A DNA stretch of 64,000 nt, from NCBI RefSeq assembly GCF_015533855.1, contig NZ_AP024154.1:5721880-5785879 (forward strand). The letters are read 5' to 3'. The notes under the pieces are model-generated. The model did not search any database and was not told the DNA's origin. It worked only from the letters and a program-made list of their open reading frames with translations. The position numbers and the translations under genes are program-made. This document shows positions 19,589 through 27,867 of this stretch, in pieces (position 1 is the first letter of the stretch; each line of letters starts with the position of its first letter). Source of the DNA: Echinicola sp. 20G (GTDB lineage Bacteria > Bacteroidota > Bacteroidia > Cytophagales > Cyclobacteriaceae).

Positions 19589-19694
19589 GTAAATAGTTAG
19601 TGTTTTAATAGTATAGGTTTAACATATTTATAACCAAGCCATATCCAAGCGTACTCGATTTCCCTCTTTAATGGCCTTAATTAAAGTCTTTGCC

Positions 19695-19725
19695 TTGCTG
19701 AAGCTTAGATCCATCCTTATCTTTG
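19695..19725 (+). promoter_or_regulatory. Promoter of the DUF4924 gene (-33 TTG, -7 TATCTTTG)
   Basis: TTG at 19695-19697 and TATCTTTG at 19718-19725 are separated by 20 nt, matching the Bacteroidota primary-sigma consensus. Transcription should begin near 19731, which rules out the upstream in-frame start at 19723 and supports the ATG at 19747. Confidence 0.65.
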
Positions 19726-19746
19726 TCGACTCAAAACCTTATCACA

Positions 19747-20268
19747 ATGAAACAACTGGCGGAAAAGAAAAGAGAACAAAACATTGCGGAATACATTGTT
19801 TACATGTACCAAATGGAAGACCTAATTCGGTCCTACCAATTCAATATGGGAGAAATTCGCCAGTATGTGATATCCCACTATCCAGTTTCAGAAGAAGAAA
19901 AGGAAGAAATCGCAGAATGGTTTTCGGCTCTTGTGGATCAAATGCAAAAAGAAAACATTAAAGAAGCTGGACATTTGTCTACCACACAAAAGGAAGTAAG
20001 CAAGCTAGCAAACATTCACTGGGGTTTACTCAAGGAGGACCAGGCATATTTTAAAATATATAACGAAGCCAAGCCTCATATCATTGAAGCCATTATGGCT
20101 GCCGAAGGTCAAGACCTTGGCAATGAAATTCAAATCTGCCTCAATGGAATATACGGTTTATTGTTATGTAGATTGACAGGAAAGAAACTCAGCCCAGAAC
20201 AAGAACAATCAGCACAAGCATTTGGCAGCGTCTTGAGTTACCTTAATTTGGCTTATATGGAAAATTAA
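19747..20268 (+). CDS. DUF4924 family protein
   Basis: 173 aa, a conserved Bacteroidota family without known function. The sequence is mostly alpha-helical and cytoplasmic, with no signal peptide. Recognisable family features are the start MKQLAEKKREQNIAEYIVY, then YMYQMEDLIRSY, and a C-terminal helix with CLNGIYGLLLCRL. The chosen start is 19747: the alternative codon 24 bases upstream overlaps the -7 box of its own promoter. The gene is divergent from lepA and convergent with the helicase gene. Confidence 0.85.
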   Translation: MKQLAEKKREQNIAEYIVYMYQMEDLIRSYQFNMGEIRQYVISHYPVSEEEKEEIAEWFSALVDQMQKENIKEAGHLSTTQKEVSKLANIHWGLLKEDQAYFKIYNEAKPHIIEAIMAAEGQDLGNEIQICLNGIYGLLLCRLTGKKLSPEQEQSAQAFGSVLSYLNLAYMEN

Positions 20269-20273
20269 AAGTC

Positions 20274-20288
20274 CTGATTTTTAATCAG
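20274..20288. terminator. Weak hairpin between convergent genes
   Basis: CTGATT (20274-20279) pairs with AATCAG (20283-20288) across a short T loop. The stem has only 6 bp, with short AT-rich flanks. It may act as a weak terminator for the DUF4924 gene or the helicase gene. Confidence 0.3.
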
Positions 20289-20303
20289 AATTTTGGGCTT
20301 CTC

Positions 20304-22232
20304 TCAAAACTCCATCATTTCATAAATACTCTTATACAGGCCGTTTTCATTAACAAAATCCAAAAATTGCTGATAAAAAGGGTGAGCACTCAAGGTAGCA
20401 CTATCCCCAATGACAATCAGCTTTCTTTTGGCCCGGGTCAATGCCACGTTCATTCTTCTGGTATCTGCTAAAAAACCAATCTCACCCTTTTCATTGGAGC
20501 GAACCAAGCTGATCAATATTATATCTCTTTCTTGACCTTGAAAACCATCAATGGTTCCTACTGTCACCTGCTCAGAAAGAGCCCTCAATTGATCAAAAGC
20601 TGCATTTTCATCCATTAGCTCTATAAGCTTTTTCACTTGGGCTTTATAAGGAGATATGATCCCAATCGAGTATTTTTCGTCCAAGAACTTTTCCAAAGTG
20701 ACCCTACCAATCAGCTTTTCCACAACTCCCAAAGCAAACCTGGCTTCCTCTGCATTGAGCTTACTCAATGAATCTTTTTCCAGATGCTCCTCAAACCCAC
20801 TCCCTGCCGTATCGATAAACTCCATGACTGATTCACCTTCTTTGAGCTGGTGATTTAATGTATTGGGAGCGGCTTCCAATTCCCCATTATAAAAATAGTC
20901 ACTTGAGAACTTCATGATCATCTCAGGCATGCGGTATTGCATTTTGAGCATCCAGCTGGATTGTGGTTGTCTTTTGATTACTTTTTCGAAAAGAGTTTCA
21001 CTTAAGCCCTCATTACTCGCTTCAAACGACTTGATAGTGGGAGGAAGTTGGCAGTGATCCCCAGCCATGATCACCTTATCAGATCTTAATATAGGAATCC
21101 ACGCGGCTGGTTCCATACCTTGGCCAGCTTCATCTATAAACACTACAGGAAATTGCATTCCCTTTAACACTGGATTATTGGCTCCGACCAAAGTTGTCGC
21201 CACTACTTGGCTTTGTTGAAAAACATCAAATAAAATATAGTCCTCTAAATGAGATGCAGCTTCTTTGGCTTTGGAAGCTTCCGTCATCAATCTCTTCCTT
21301 TGCTCCCTCTCAGAATGTCCAAAACTTCTTTTATATTTTCTTCCTAACCTTCTGTATTCATCTGCTGATTTCCTGAGTTTTTTTAAATCCCTATAACTGC
21401 TATGAGCCGAAATCTTGGCATCTAAGGTCTGTTCCAAAATCTGGTCATCTACCCTTGCCGGATGTCCTACCCTAACCGTGTTCACTCCTTCAGATGAGAG
21501 CTTTTCCACAAGCAAATCCACGGCAGCATTACTTGGGGCGCAAACCAACACTTGACGGTGATGGGTCAAAGCTCCTTTGATTACTTGAACCAAGCTGGTC
21601 GTCTTACCAGTACCAGGAGGGCCATGAATCACTCCTACATCTTTGGCTCCCAAAGCTCCATCATACGCTTGCTTTTGACTCTCATTTAAATTTTCAACTG
21701 TTTTAAATACTATTCGGCCCTGCTCTGCAGCCTGCACTTCTCCCAACAAAACGTCCCGAATTTGACCAAGCCTACCCTGACTAGCTTTGATCACGCTCTC
21801 CATAGCAAATTCCATTTCCCGATAGCTGGCCTCATCAAAATGAAGGTCCACCCCTAATTTCCCGTCATGAAGCCAGTCTGGCCATTCACTCCCCATCAAG
21901 GTAATGGTCATGGTATTTTTTTTGACGAAATTCACCACACCATTGACACGAAAAGGCTTTCCTTCTGAAAAATTGGAAAATAAGGAAACAGACTTGCCAG
22001 ATTGGAAGCCATGAGATTCTTTGCTCTCAGACCTTTCTACCTCAATGATTAGCCTCTCTCCCATCCCCACCTTAGTCTTCACCAACTGAACAGGATACCA
22101 ACAAATCCCTTCTTTCTTTTTATCTGCAATAGATGCTCCCAGGGTTTTCAACCTGTATTGTTCCAAGTCTTCGGCCCACTCTTTTTTCAAAAGTTTTAAA
22201 GTTAATTTTAATTCTTCCTGTATTTTCGACAT
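20304..22232 (-). CDS. Superfamily 1 DNA/RNA helicase, IGHMBP2/UPF1-like
   Basis: 642 aa. Helicase motifs: Q-like LNESQKQAYDGAL, motif I GPPGTGKT (about 205-212), Ia VCAPSNAAVDLL, motif II IDEAGQ, motif III GDHCQLPPT, motif V GTIDGFQGQERDIILISLVRS and motif VI NVALTRAK. This is the UPF1-like SF1B family with an N-terminal beta-barrel, as in human IGHMBP2 and yeast Hcs1. The in vivo role in bacteria is not established. ATG at 22232 (MSKIQEE) is preferred over a TTG codon one position upstream. A -7 box lies at 22253-22260. It is divergent from acpH. Confidence 0.9.
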   Translation of the reverse strand: MSKIQEELKLTLKLLKKEWAEDLEQYRLKTLGASIADKKKEGICWYPVQLVKTKVGMGERLIIEVERSESKESHGFQSGKSVSLFSNFSEGKPFRVNGVVNFVKKNTMTITLMGSEWPDWLHDGKLGVDLHFDEASYREMEFAMESVIKASQGRLGQIRDVLLGEVQAAEQGRIVFKTVENLNESQKQAYDGALGAKDVGVIHGPPGTGKTTSLVQVIKGALTHHRQVLVCAPSNAAVDLLVEKLSSEGVNTVRVGHPARVDDQILEQTLDAKISAHSSYRDLKKLRKSADEYRRLGRKYKRSFGHSEREQRKRLMTEASKAKEAASHLEDYILFDVFQQSQVVATTLVGANNPVLKGMQFPVVFIDEAGQGMEPAAWIPILRSDKVIMAGDHCQLPPTIKSFEASNEGLSETLFEKVIKRQPQSSWMLKMQYRMPEMIMKFSSDYFYNGELEAAPNTLNHQLKEGESVMEFIDTAGSGFEEHLEKDSLSKLNAEEARFALGVVEKLIGRVTLEKFLDEKYSIGIISPYKAQVKKLIELMDENAAFDQLRALSEQVTVGTIDGFQGQERDIILISLVRSNEKGEIGFLADTRRMNVALTRAKRKLIVIGDSATLSAHPFYQQFLDFVNENGLYKSIYEMMEF

Positions 22233-22252
22233 CAATGGTTATTTTTATTATT

Positions 22253-22260
22253 CAAAGCTA
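22253..22260 (-). promoter_or_regulatory. Candidate -7 box of the SF1 helicase gene
   Basis: The minus strand reads TAGCTTTG (exact TAnnTTTG), 21 nt before the ATG at 22232. No clear -33 element was found. Confidence 0.45.
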
Positions 22261-22304
22261 ATGTATTTGGCAGATCACGGAACCATTAAACCCTTTTTTC
22301 TGAC

Positions 22305-22910
22305 TTGAATTTTTTGGCCCACGCATACTTATCATTTGATCACCCTAGAGTTCTGTTAGGTAACTTTATAGGGGATTTTGTGCGTGGAAACCTGGAAGAA
22401 CAGTTTGACCCTGGCATTGTCACTGGGATTAATCTCCATCGAGAAATAGACCACTATACAGACACTCACCCTGTGGTTAAAGAAGCCCAAGAACTTCTTA
22501 AACCTACTTACAAAAGGTATGCGCTTGTCATTACAGATGTGTATTTTGATTATTTCCTAAGTAAATACTGGAACGATTACGATGATCGTAGCATTGAAGA
22601 ATTTGCAGAAGGAGTCTATCACACTATTGAGGAAAACGACCATTTGCTGCCCCAAAGCTTTATGTACCTGTTTCATTTTATGAAAAAAGAAAACTGGTTG
22701 GTTGCCTATGGGACTATTGATGGAATGAAAGCTTCCTTGACTGGAATTTCAAAACATACCAGTTTTGAGTCTCACATGGAAACTGCCCACCTTTTCTTAA
22801 AAGAAAATGAATCAAAGCTAAAAGGCTATTTTGATGCTTTTTTTCCTGATTTGGTTAATTTTGCCAAGGAAAAACTAGAAGAGTTAAGCAAAAACCATGA
22901 TTCATTGTAA
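22305..22910 (+). CDS. Acyl carrier protein phosphodiesterase-like protein (AcpH/DUF479)
   Basis: 201 aa. The start (MNFLAHAYLSF), GNFIGDFVRG, and INLHREIDHYTDTHPVV are the hallmark motifs of the AcpH family, an HD-like metallohydrolase that removes 4'-phosphopantetheine from holo-ACP in E. coli. The His/Asp residues of IDHYTD probably bind metal. The start codon is TTG at 22305; no in-frame ATG lies nearby, and the family alignment needs this position. It overlaps the next gene by 14 bp, implying translational coupling. Confidence 0.88.
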   Translation: MNFLAHAYLSFDHPRVLLGNFIGDFVRGNLEEQFDPGIVTGINLHREIDHYTDTHPVVKEAQELLKPTYKRYALVITDVYFDYFLSKYWNDYDDRSIEEFAEGVYHTIEENDHLLPQSFMYLFHFMKKENWLVAYGTIDGMKASLTGISKHTSFESHMETAHLFLKENESKLKGYFDAFFPDLVNFAKEKLEELSKNHDSL

Positions 22911-23346
22911 ACCAAAACGGGCCACTTATATTTCTCTTAGTGCAGTGGTGATCATTCTTATTTCGGGGCTTACCTATATCCTCAACGACTTCAGTACAAA
23001 AAGAACATATGGCCTTTTCTTTTATTTGATTAGTGCAGCCATTCTTACCTTGGTTACTCTCTTGATTTTGGTCAAAATGATGGCTGGATATCGTTTTGTC
23101 AGTGCCGGAAAAAGTAAAATCCAAGTTCGACTTCCACTTCGTGGACTCAATAAAACTTATGATTTGAATCAAGTCTTGGCTTGGCAAGAAGAAATTGTAA
23201 TCACAAACAAAAAGGAATTCAGGCAGCTGACCATTGCTTTTGAAGACAAAACCTCCATTAGTCTAAACAATCATGAACACACTTCTTACGCCGAATTGTA
23301 CACTTACCTGATCAAGAAAATCCCTAAGAAAAAAGTCAAAGCTTAA
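22897..23346 (+). CDS. Small membrane protein of unknown function
   Basis: 149 aa, not recognised. Two transmembrane segments lie at about 12-32 (YISLSAVVIILISGLTYIL) and 42-66 (an LTLVTLLILV-type segment). A soluble PH-like or YcxB-like C-terminal domain follows, with alternating hydrophobic strands and a basic tail (KKIPKKKVKA). The start ATG at 22897 lies inside the end of acpH, so the two are one transcription unit. No function is proposed. Confidence 0.7.
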   Translation: MIHCKPKRATYISLSAVVIILISGLTYILNDFSTKRTYGLFFYLISAAILTLVTLLILVKMMAGYRFVSAGKSKIQVRLPLRGLNKTYDLNQVLAWQEEIVITNKKEFRQLTIAFEDKTSISLNNHEHTSYAELYTYLIKKIPKKKVKA

Positions 23347-23352
23347 AAAAAC

Positions 23353-23375
23353 AGGCCTGAATAAATATCAGGCCT
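23353..23375. terminator. Bidirectional terminator
   Basis: AGGCCTGA (23353-23360) pairs with TCAGGCCT (23368-23375) across a 7-nt loop. T-runs flank it on both strands. It serves the membrane-protein gene on the plus strand and the M42 peptidase gene on the minus strand. Confidence 0.85.
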
Positions 23376-23397
23376 TTTTTCTTTTATGATCGGTCAA

Positions 23398-24450
23398 TTA
23401 ATGTTTCCAATCATATTTGTCGATCTCTTCCAAACAGGCATTAAGTAACTCAATGCTTGCTACAATATCATCTTTATTGGCCATTTCAATAACTTGATGC
23501 AGATGTCGAGTAGGAATAGAGATTGCACCTGCAATAGCACCTTGCTTACCCATCCTCTGGACTCCAGCAGTATCAGTTCCACCAGCGGTTAGAATTTCAG
23601 GTTGCCATTTGATATCTTTTTTTCCTGCAACCTGCTTCATAAAGTCTACCATTCTATAGTCGCAAATGGTCATGGCATCCATCACTTTGATAGCAGTGCC
23701 TTTACCCAGCTCAGTAATTTTCTCATGGGGAGAGGCACCGGGGACATCATATGCAATAGTTGTGTCTAAAGCAATCCCAAAATCAGGATCAATTCCGTGA
23801 GCAGCGACATTGGCTCCACGAAGACCTACCTCCTCTTGCACCGTAAATGTCGCATAAACATCATATGGTGGATTTTTAAGAGTCCTTAATGCTTCCAGCA
23901 AGATAAACACCGCCACCCTATTATCTATAGACTTACAGTTGACACAATTCCCCATCTCTACCAACTCTCTATCACGTGTAACGGGATCTCCCACCTGCAC
24001 ATACTGCTGTACTTCCTCCTTACTCATCCCCAGGTCAATAAAATAATCAGTGGTTTTTGGCAGTTTATTACGTTCCTCAGGGGTCATGACATGAATGGGT
24101 TTGCTCCCCATCACCCCTATCAAATCCTTTTTACCATGAACAATTACTCGCTGTGCAGTCAAGGTTTTAGGATCAAATCCTCCCAATGTATGAAACCTCA
24201 GAAAACCATTATCATCGATATGGGTAACAATAAACCCTATCTCATCCATATGGGCTGCTACCATAACCTTCTTCCCATCGGGGTTATTTGCACCTTTCTT
24301 AATGGCGATTACATTTCCCAAATTATCCACTTTCACTTCATCCACTAGAGGACTTACTTCCTCCACCACCAAGTCCCTTATTCTTTTTTCAAAACCAGGA
24401 GCTCCTGCTATTTCACAAACTTGCTTTAAAAGTGCTGTATTGATACTCAT
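23398..24450 (-). CDS. M42 family metallopeptidase (aminopeptidase)
   Basis: 350 aa. This is a dinuclear-metal cytoplasmic aminopeptidase related to PepA/TET and often misnamed endoglucanase. Metal and catalytic residues: His67 and Asp69 (AAHMDEIGF), bridging Asp in SIDNRVAV, the general-base Glu pair in VQEEVGLRGA, Asp in ALDTTIAYDVPG and the final His near RHLHQV. The GGTDTAGVQ motif is typical of M42. It is a single gene between terminators. An 18-bp perfect palindrome lies 34-51 bp before the start. Confidence 0.93.
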   Translation of the reverse strand: MSINTALLKQVCEIAGAPGFEKRIRDLVVEEVSPLVDEVKVDNLGNVIAIKKGANNPDGKKVMVAAHMDEIGFIVTHIDDNGFLRFHTLGGFDPKTLTAQRVIVHGKKDLIGVMGSKPIHVMTPEERNKLPKTTDYFIDLGMSKEEVQQYVQVGDPVTRDRELVEMGNCVNCKSIDNRVAVFILLEALRTLKNPPYDVYATFTVQEEVGLRGANVAAHGIDPDFGIALDTTIAYDVPGASPHEKITELGKGTAIKVMDAMTICDYRMVDFMKQVAGKKDIKWQPEILTAGGTDTAGVQRMGKQGAIAGAISIPTRHLHQVIEMANKDDIVASIELLNACLEEIDKYDWKH

Positions 24451-24483
24451 ATTTAATATTGAAATTTCGTTATGTAATGATAG

Positions 24484-24501
24484 TTTTCAGCTAGCTGAAA
24501 A
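24484..24501. repeat. 18-bp perfect palindrome before the M42 gene
   Basis: TTTTCAGCTAGCTGAAAA is fully self-complementary, with no spacer. It lies between the upstream terminator and the M42 start codon. The absence of a loop suits a protein-binding site better than an RNA hairpin. Confidence 0.5.
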
Positions 24502-24505
24502 ACAA

Positions 24506-24532
24506 AAAAGGCCATCAAAACAATGGCCTTTT
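24506..24532 (-). terminator. Intrinsic terminator of the PurF-like gene
   Basis: A 10-bp stem AAAAGGCCAT/ATGGCCTTTT (24506-24515 with 24523-24532) has a 7-nt loop and is followed on the minus strand by TTTTTTGTT. It lies 24 bp past the stop of the amidotransferase gene. Confidence 0.85.
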
Positions 24533-24555
24533 CAAATATAAAATTTATCTCTTAA

Positions 24556-26439
24556 TTAATAGGCCCTTACGGCCTTTCCTTCTCTAAAATTAACAAAGGA
24601 TTTATTCACGACCCTCATCCCCCCTGCAGTAGGAAAGTCACCAGTAAAATACCAGTCTCCCAAATGGTCTGGGCAAGACCTGTTAAGGTTTTCTACAGTT
24701 TGATAAATCACCTTCACCTCTGCTTTTATCTGATCGGTGGTGATGATCTCAGCAATCTTATTGGATATCTCCTGAGGAGTAAATCTATTGTAAACTTCTT
24801 TGACGTAATTTTCCTTTGAGGTCGGATTGGCAACGCACTTCTCATATACCTCATCCAGAATATAGTCCTGACCCGTCTCTTCCAACAACTTCAATGCCGC
24901 TCTAAAAGCAATAAATTCTTTCATTTTGGACATATCTATACCGTAGCAATCAGGGAATCTAATTTGAGGGGCAGAAGAAACCACGATGATGCGTTTAGGA
25001 TTTAATTTATCCAAAGTAGTCAAAATGCTTTTCTCCAAAGTAGTCCCTCTTACAATACTGTCATCCAAAACCACGATAGTATCCACACCTGGACGGATCA
25101 CTTCATAAGTAGTGTCATAAACATTGGCAACCATCACATCACGGTCATTGTCATTTGTGATGAAAGTCCTTAATTTGACATCTTTGTTCACCAATTTTTC
25201 TACCCTTGGACGGAAATTCAACAATTCCTCTATATCTCCCAAATGAGGTTTACCTTCCAATAGTATTTCACGTCTTTTGGTACTCAAATAATCTTCAAGA
25301 CCTTCAATCAATCCTAAGAAAGCGGTCTCGGCTGTGTTAGGAATATAAGAAAATACGGTATTTTTAAGATCAAAGTCAATTGCTTTGAGAATCTGTGGGA
25401 TAAGCGCTTTACCCAATTGCTTACGCTCTCTGTAAATATCAGGGTCAGTTCCCCTTGAAAAATAAATCCTTTCGAAGCTACAAGATTTCTTCTCTAATGC
25501 TGGAATAATCTCATGCTCTCCATATGAGCCATCCTTGTTCACGATCAAGGCATGTCCAGGCTGAATTTCTTGAATAGCGTTATAATCTATGTTGAAAGCA
25601 GACTTGATCGCTGGCTTCTCAGATGCAATTACTACAATTTCATCATCTGCATAATAGTAGGCGGGTCTGATTCCTGAAGGATCTCTCACCACGAAGCTAG
25701 CCCCATTTCCAATGATCCCTGCCATGGCATATCCACCATCAAAATCCCTACAAGACCTCCTAAGAATCCTGGCCACATCCAGCTCTCTTTCGATCACTTC
25801 CGTAATTTCATGATTCGTGTATTGTCCCTTGTATTTGTTGAAAATCCTTTGGTTCTCTTCATCTACAAAATGACCAATCTTTTCCATCACGGTCACTGTA
25901 TCTGTTTTTTCTTTTGGGTGCTGGCCAAGCTCAACCAACTTACCAAATAACTCTTCAACATTTGTCATATTGAAGTTTCCCGCCATCACCAAATTCCTAC
26001 TTCTCCAATTATTTTGCCTCAAAAACGGGTGGCATGTTTCAATACTATTCTCTCCATGCGTACCATACCTTAAATGCCCTAGCCAAACTTCGCCAGAAAA
26101 GGCCACATTGTCCTTGATCCAATCAGCATCATTTAACCCATCATCACCGCCTTGTTTCTTCGCTTTTTTGAATTTCTTGGAAACTTTAGCAAAAATTGAG
26201 TTAACTGCCTGTGGATCGATCGACCTATACCTACTGATGTAACGGGTTCCAGGCTTGCTATTAATTTTAATGTTTGCAATACCTGCTCCATCTTGCCCTC
26301 TGTTGATTTGCTTCTGCATCAAGACATAAAGTCTGTTAGCTGCATACAAAGGGGTTCCATACTTATCAATGTAATATTGAAGAGGTTTGCGGAGCCTGAT
26401 CATGGCTATGCCGCATTCGTGTTTAATTTGATCGCTCAT
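24556..26439 (-). CDS. Amidophosphoribosyltransferase-like protein (large PurF paralogue)
   Basis: 627 aa, against about 470-505 for classical PurF. The N-terminal class II glutaminase domain has its nucleophile candidate at Cys9 (KHECGIAM), preceded by 8 residues that may be removed. GHLRYGTHG and GNFNMTN support the fold. The C-terminal phosphoribosyltransferase domain has the PRPP loop VVLDDSIVRGTT and YFSRGTDPDIYRERKQLG. A lysine-rich insertion lies around residues 80-110. The classical reaction is glutamine plus PRPP to 5-phosphoribosylamine in purine synthesis. This long form is known in Bacteroidota and may be a paralogue. It has its own -7 box and terminator. Confidence 0.85.
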   Translation of the reverse strand: MSDQIKHECGIAMIRLRKPLQYYIDKYGTPLYAANRLYVLMQKQINRGQDGAGIANIKINSKPGTRYISRYRSIDPQAVNSIFAKVSKKFKKAKKQGGDDGLNDADWIKDNVAFSGEVWLGHLRYGTHGENSIETCHPFLRQNNWRSRNLVMAGNFNMTNVEELFGKLVELGQHPKEKTDTVTVMEKIGHFVDEENQRIFNKYKGQYTNHEITEVIERELDVARILRRSCRDFDGGYAMAGIIGNGASFVVRDPSGIRPAYYYADDEIVVIASEKPAIKSAFNIDYNAIQEIQPGHALIVNKDGSYGEHEIIPALEKKSCSFERIYFSRGTDPDIYRERKQLGKALIPQILKAIDFDLKNTVFSYIPNTAETAFLGLIEGLEDYLSTKRREILLEGKPHLGDIEELLNFRPRVEKLVNKDVKLRTFITNDNDRDVMVANVYDTTYEVIRPGVDTIVVLDDSIVRGTTLEKSILTTLDKLNPKRIIVVSSAPQIRFPDCYGIDMSKMKEFIAFRAALKLLEETGQDYILDEVYEKCVANPTSKENYVKEVYNRFTPQEISNKIAEIITTDQIKAEVKVIYQTVENLNRSCPDHLGDWYFTGDFPTAGGMRVVNKSFVNFREGKAVRAY

Positions 26440-26468
26440 CGAGTATTAGCAAGTAGTATTTTAAGAGG

Positions 26469-26476
26469 CAAAGTTA
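26469..26476 (-). promoter_or_regulatory. Candidate -7 box of the PurF-like gene
   Basis: The minus strand reads TAACTTTG (exact TAnnTTTG), 30 nt before the ATG at 26439. Confidence 0.5.
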
Positions 26477-26725
26477 CATCTTTTTTATAACTTATACCCA
26501 TGTTACCTTCTGGATTCACAACCCAAAATCAAAAAGAAAAATTCATTTTCACAAAATTTGAACGCAACAAACTAACAATTAGGTAAACAAAATTTCGCTA
26601 AGTAACATGAAACCTATACTTACATCTTCATTTAACCACCACACAGACCATTCATTGCCCCAAAGAGTCATTTTGTAAAACAACAAAAAATGAGCACTAA
26701 TTCTAATTTAGATCACAAAACTGCC

Positions 26726-27532
26726 TTATTCCCAAAGGGGGTATTTCTCCAAATTAACTTCCTTACCGAAAAAAAGCTTGGTAGTATTTTCAAAAGATGG
26801 GGTATAATCAGAAACCAAAAAACGATCTTTTGCTTTTTCTCCAATATTTAAAAGCCCTTTTTCTTCAAGGTATTTCTTCGTAGCCTCTGCTACCATTTCC
26901 GAGCTATCTATCACTTCCACCTTGCCTTGATAGATTCCGTCTATCTGAGGCTTGATCAATGGATAGTGTGTACACCCCAAAATCAAGGCATCTACTCCTT
27001 CCAGCTCCTCATCATCCAAGTATGTCTTAATAATCGCTTCGCTAATATCATTATTATGAAACCCTTCCTCAACCATAGGAGCAAGAAGAGGAGTGGCCAG
27101 TGCCTTAAATATTATACTTTTATTTATGGCTTCAATTTTATGCCTGTAAACTCCTGAATTTACCGTTTGCTTAGTCCCTATCAGTCCTACTTTCTTTCCC
27201 TGATGATGGACTTTTACATATTCCACAACTGGCTCGATTACATCAAAGACAGTAGCCCTTGAAGCCACATAGGCTTTCACCAGCTCGAATGCAGCCGTTG
27301 AAGCGGAATTACAGGCTATCAATATCATCTTACAATTGGCCTTGAGCAACACATCAGCTATTTTAACCGAGTAAGCTTGAATAGAAGCAGTACTTTTGTC
27401 TCCATAAGGTAAGTGGGCTGTATCGCCAAAATAAATAAGCTGTTCATTGGGCAATACCTTTTTGATGGCCCTAGCTACGGTCAGACCGCCAATTCCACTG
27501 TCAAAAATCCCTATGGGAGATGATGCTGTCAT
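26726..27532 (-). CDS. murI: Glutamate racemase MurI
   Basis: 268 aa. Cofactor-independent racemase making D-glutamate for peptidoglycan. The two catalytic cysteines are visible in ACNSAS (about residue 74) and LGCTHYPL (about residue 186). Other signatures are the N-terminal IGIFDSGIGGLTVARA and FGDTAHLPYG. The length is normal. A -7 box lies at 27571-27578, preceded on this strand by a terminator hairpin and a further promoter-like box that may define a separate short transcript. Confidence 0.96.
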   Translation of the reverse strand: MTASSPIGIFDSGIGGLTVARAIKKVLPNEQLIYFGDTAHLPYGDKSTASIQAYSVKIADVLLKANCKMILIACNSASTAAFELVKAYVASRATVFDVIEPVVEYVKVHHQGKKVGLIGTKQTVNSGVYRHKIEAINKSIIFKALATPLLAPMVEEGFHNNDISEAIIKTYLDDEELEGVDALILGCTHYPLIKPQIDGIYQGKVEVIDSSEMVAEATKKYLEEKGLLNIGEKAKDRFLVSDYTPSFENTTKLFFGKEVNLEKYPLWE

Positions 27533-27570
27533 GCTATCAATTTAAAAGATGTTCTACTCATTTTACATTA

Positions 27571-27578
27571 CAAAACTA
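27571..27578 (-). promoter_or_regulatory. Candidate -7 box of murI
   Basis: The minus strand reads TAGTTTTG (exact TAnnTTTG), 38 nt before the murI ATG and just after the T-run of the upstream hairpin. Confidence 0.45.
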
Positions 27579-27581
27579 TAC

Positions 27582-27650
27582 AAAAAAAGAACCCTCAGGT
27601 GCACGTACCTGAGGGTATTTTGCAAGCAAAGAGTTAAATTATTATTTGAA
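27582..27650 (-). ncRNA. Candidate small RNA upstream of murI
   Basis: A minus-strand -7 box (27656-27663, TATATTTG, with TTTG 18 nt further upstream at 27682-27685) would start a transcript near 27650. About 35 nt of AU-rich sequence is followed by a 10-bp hairpin (27591-27600 with 27607-27616) and a T-rich run to 27582. The predicted RNA is about 65-70 nt. No known family was recognised. The alternative is a transcription attenuator in a long murI leader. Confidence 0.4.
27591..27616 (-). terminator. Intrinsic terminator or attenuator upstream of murI
   Basis: ACCCTCAGGT (27591-27600) pairs with ACCTGAGGGT (27607-27616) across a 6-nt loop. The minus strand continues TTCTTTTTTT. On the plus strand the T-run is poor, so it works for minus-strand transcripts. 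Confidence 0.75.
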
Positions 27651-27655
27651 TTGAT

Positions 27656-27685
27656 CAAATATAATCATTTATACTACAGGGCAAA
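27656..27685 (-). promoter_or_regulatory. Candidate promoter of the small transcript before murI
   Basis: The minus strand has TATATTTG (27656-27663) preceded by TTTG (27682-27685) with an 18-nt spacer, one or two nucleotides shorter than the usual Bacteroidota spacing. Confidence 0.4.
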
Positions 27686-27867
27686 AGCCTCTTTAACTGA
27701 TTTTAAAAATACAAAAACTACTCCACAGACTGTAGACAATCTCCCCAAATCAAAACTAACACACCTTGGAAAAACACCTATTTCAGCGTATTTAAGCATT
27801 GGCCTAATTTTAGCAAAACCTATAATCACCTAATAACAAAGCAATTACCCTACACAATCCTTATAGT

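Larger units (their letters stand above)
27533..27867. other. 335-bp intergenic region between divergent genes
   Basis: No protein-coding gene is supported. On the minus strand, in order of transcription, it holds a -7 box (27656-27663), a hairpin with a T-run (27591-27616) and a second -7 box for murI (27571-27578). The remainder towards 27867 is AT-rich and should contain the promoter of the small lipoprotein gene, but no exact consensus was seen there. Confidence 0.6.

Noticed and set aside
24533..24540. Minus-strand TATATTTG as promoter of the M42 gene
   Set aside because: It touches the terminator of the upstream gene, and its start point would fall inside that hairpin. It is possible but weakly supported.
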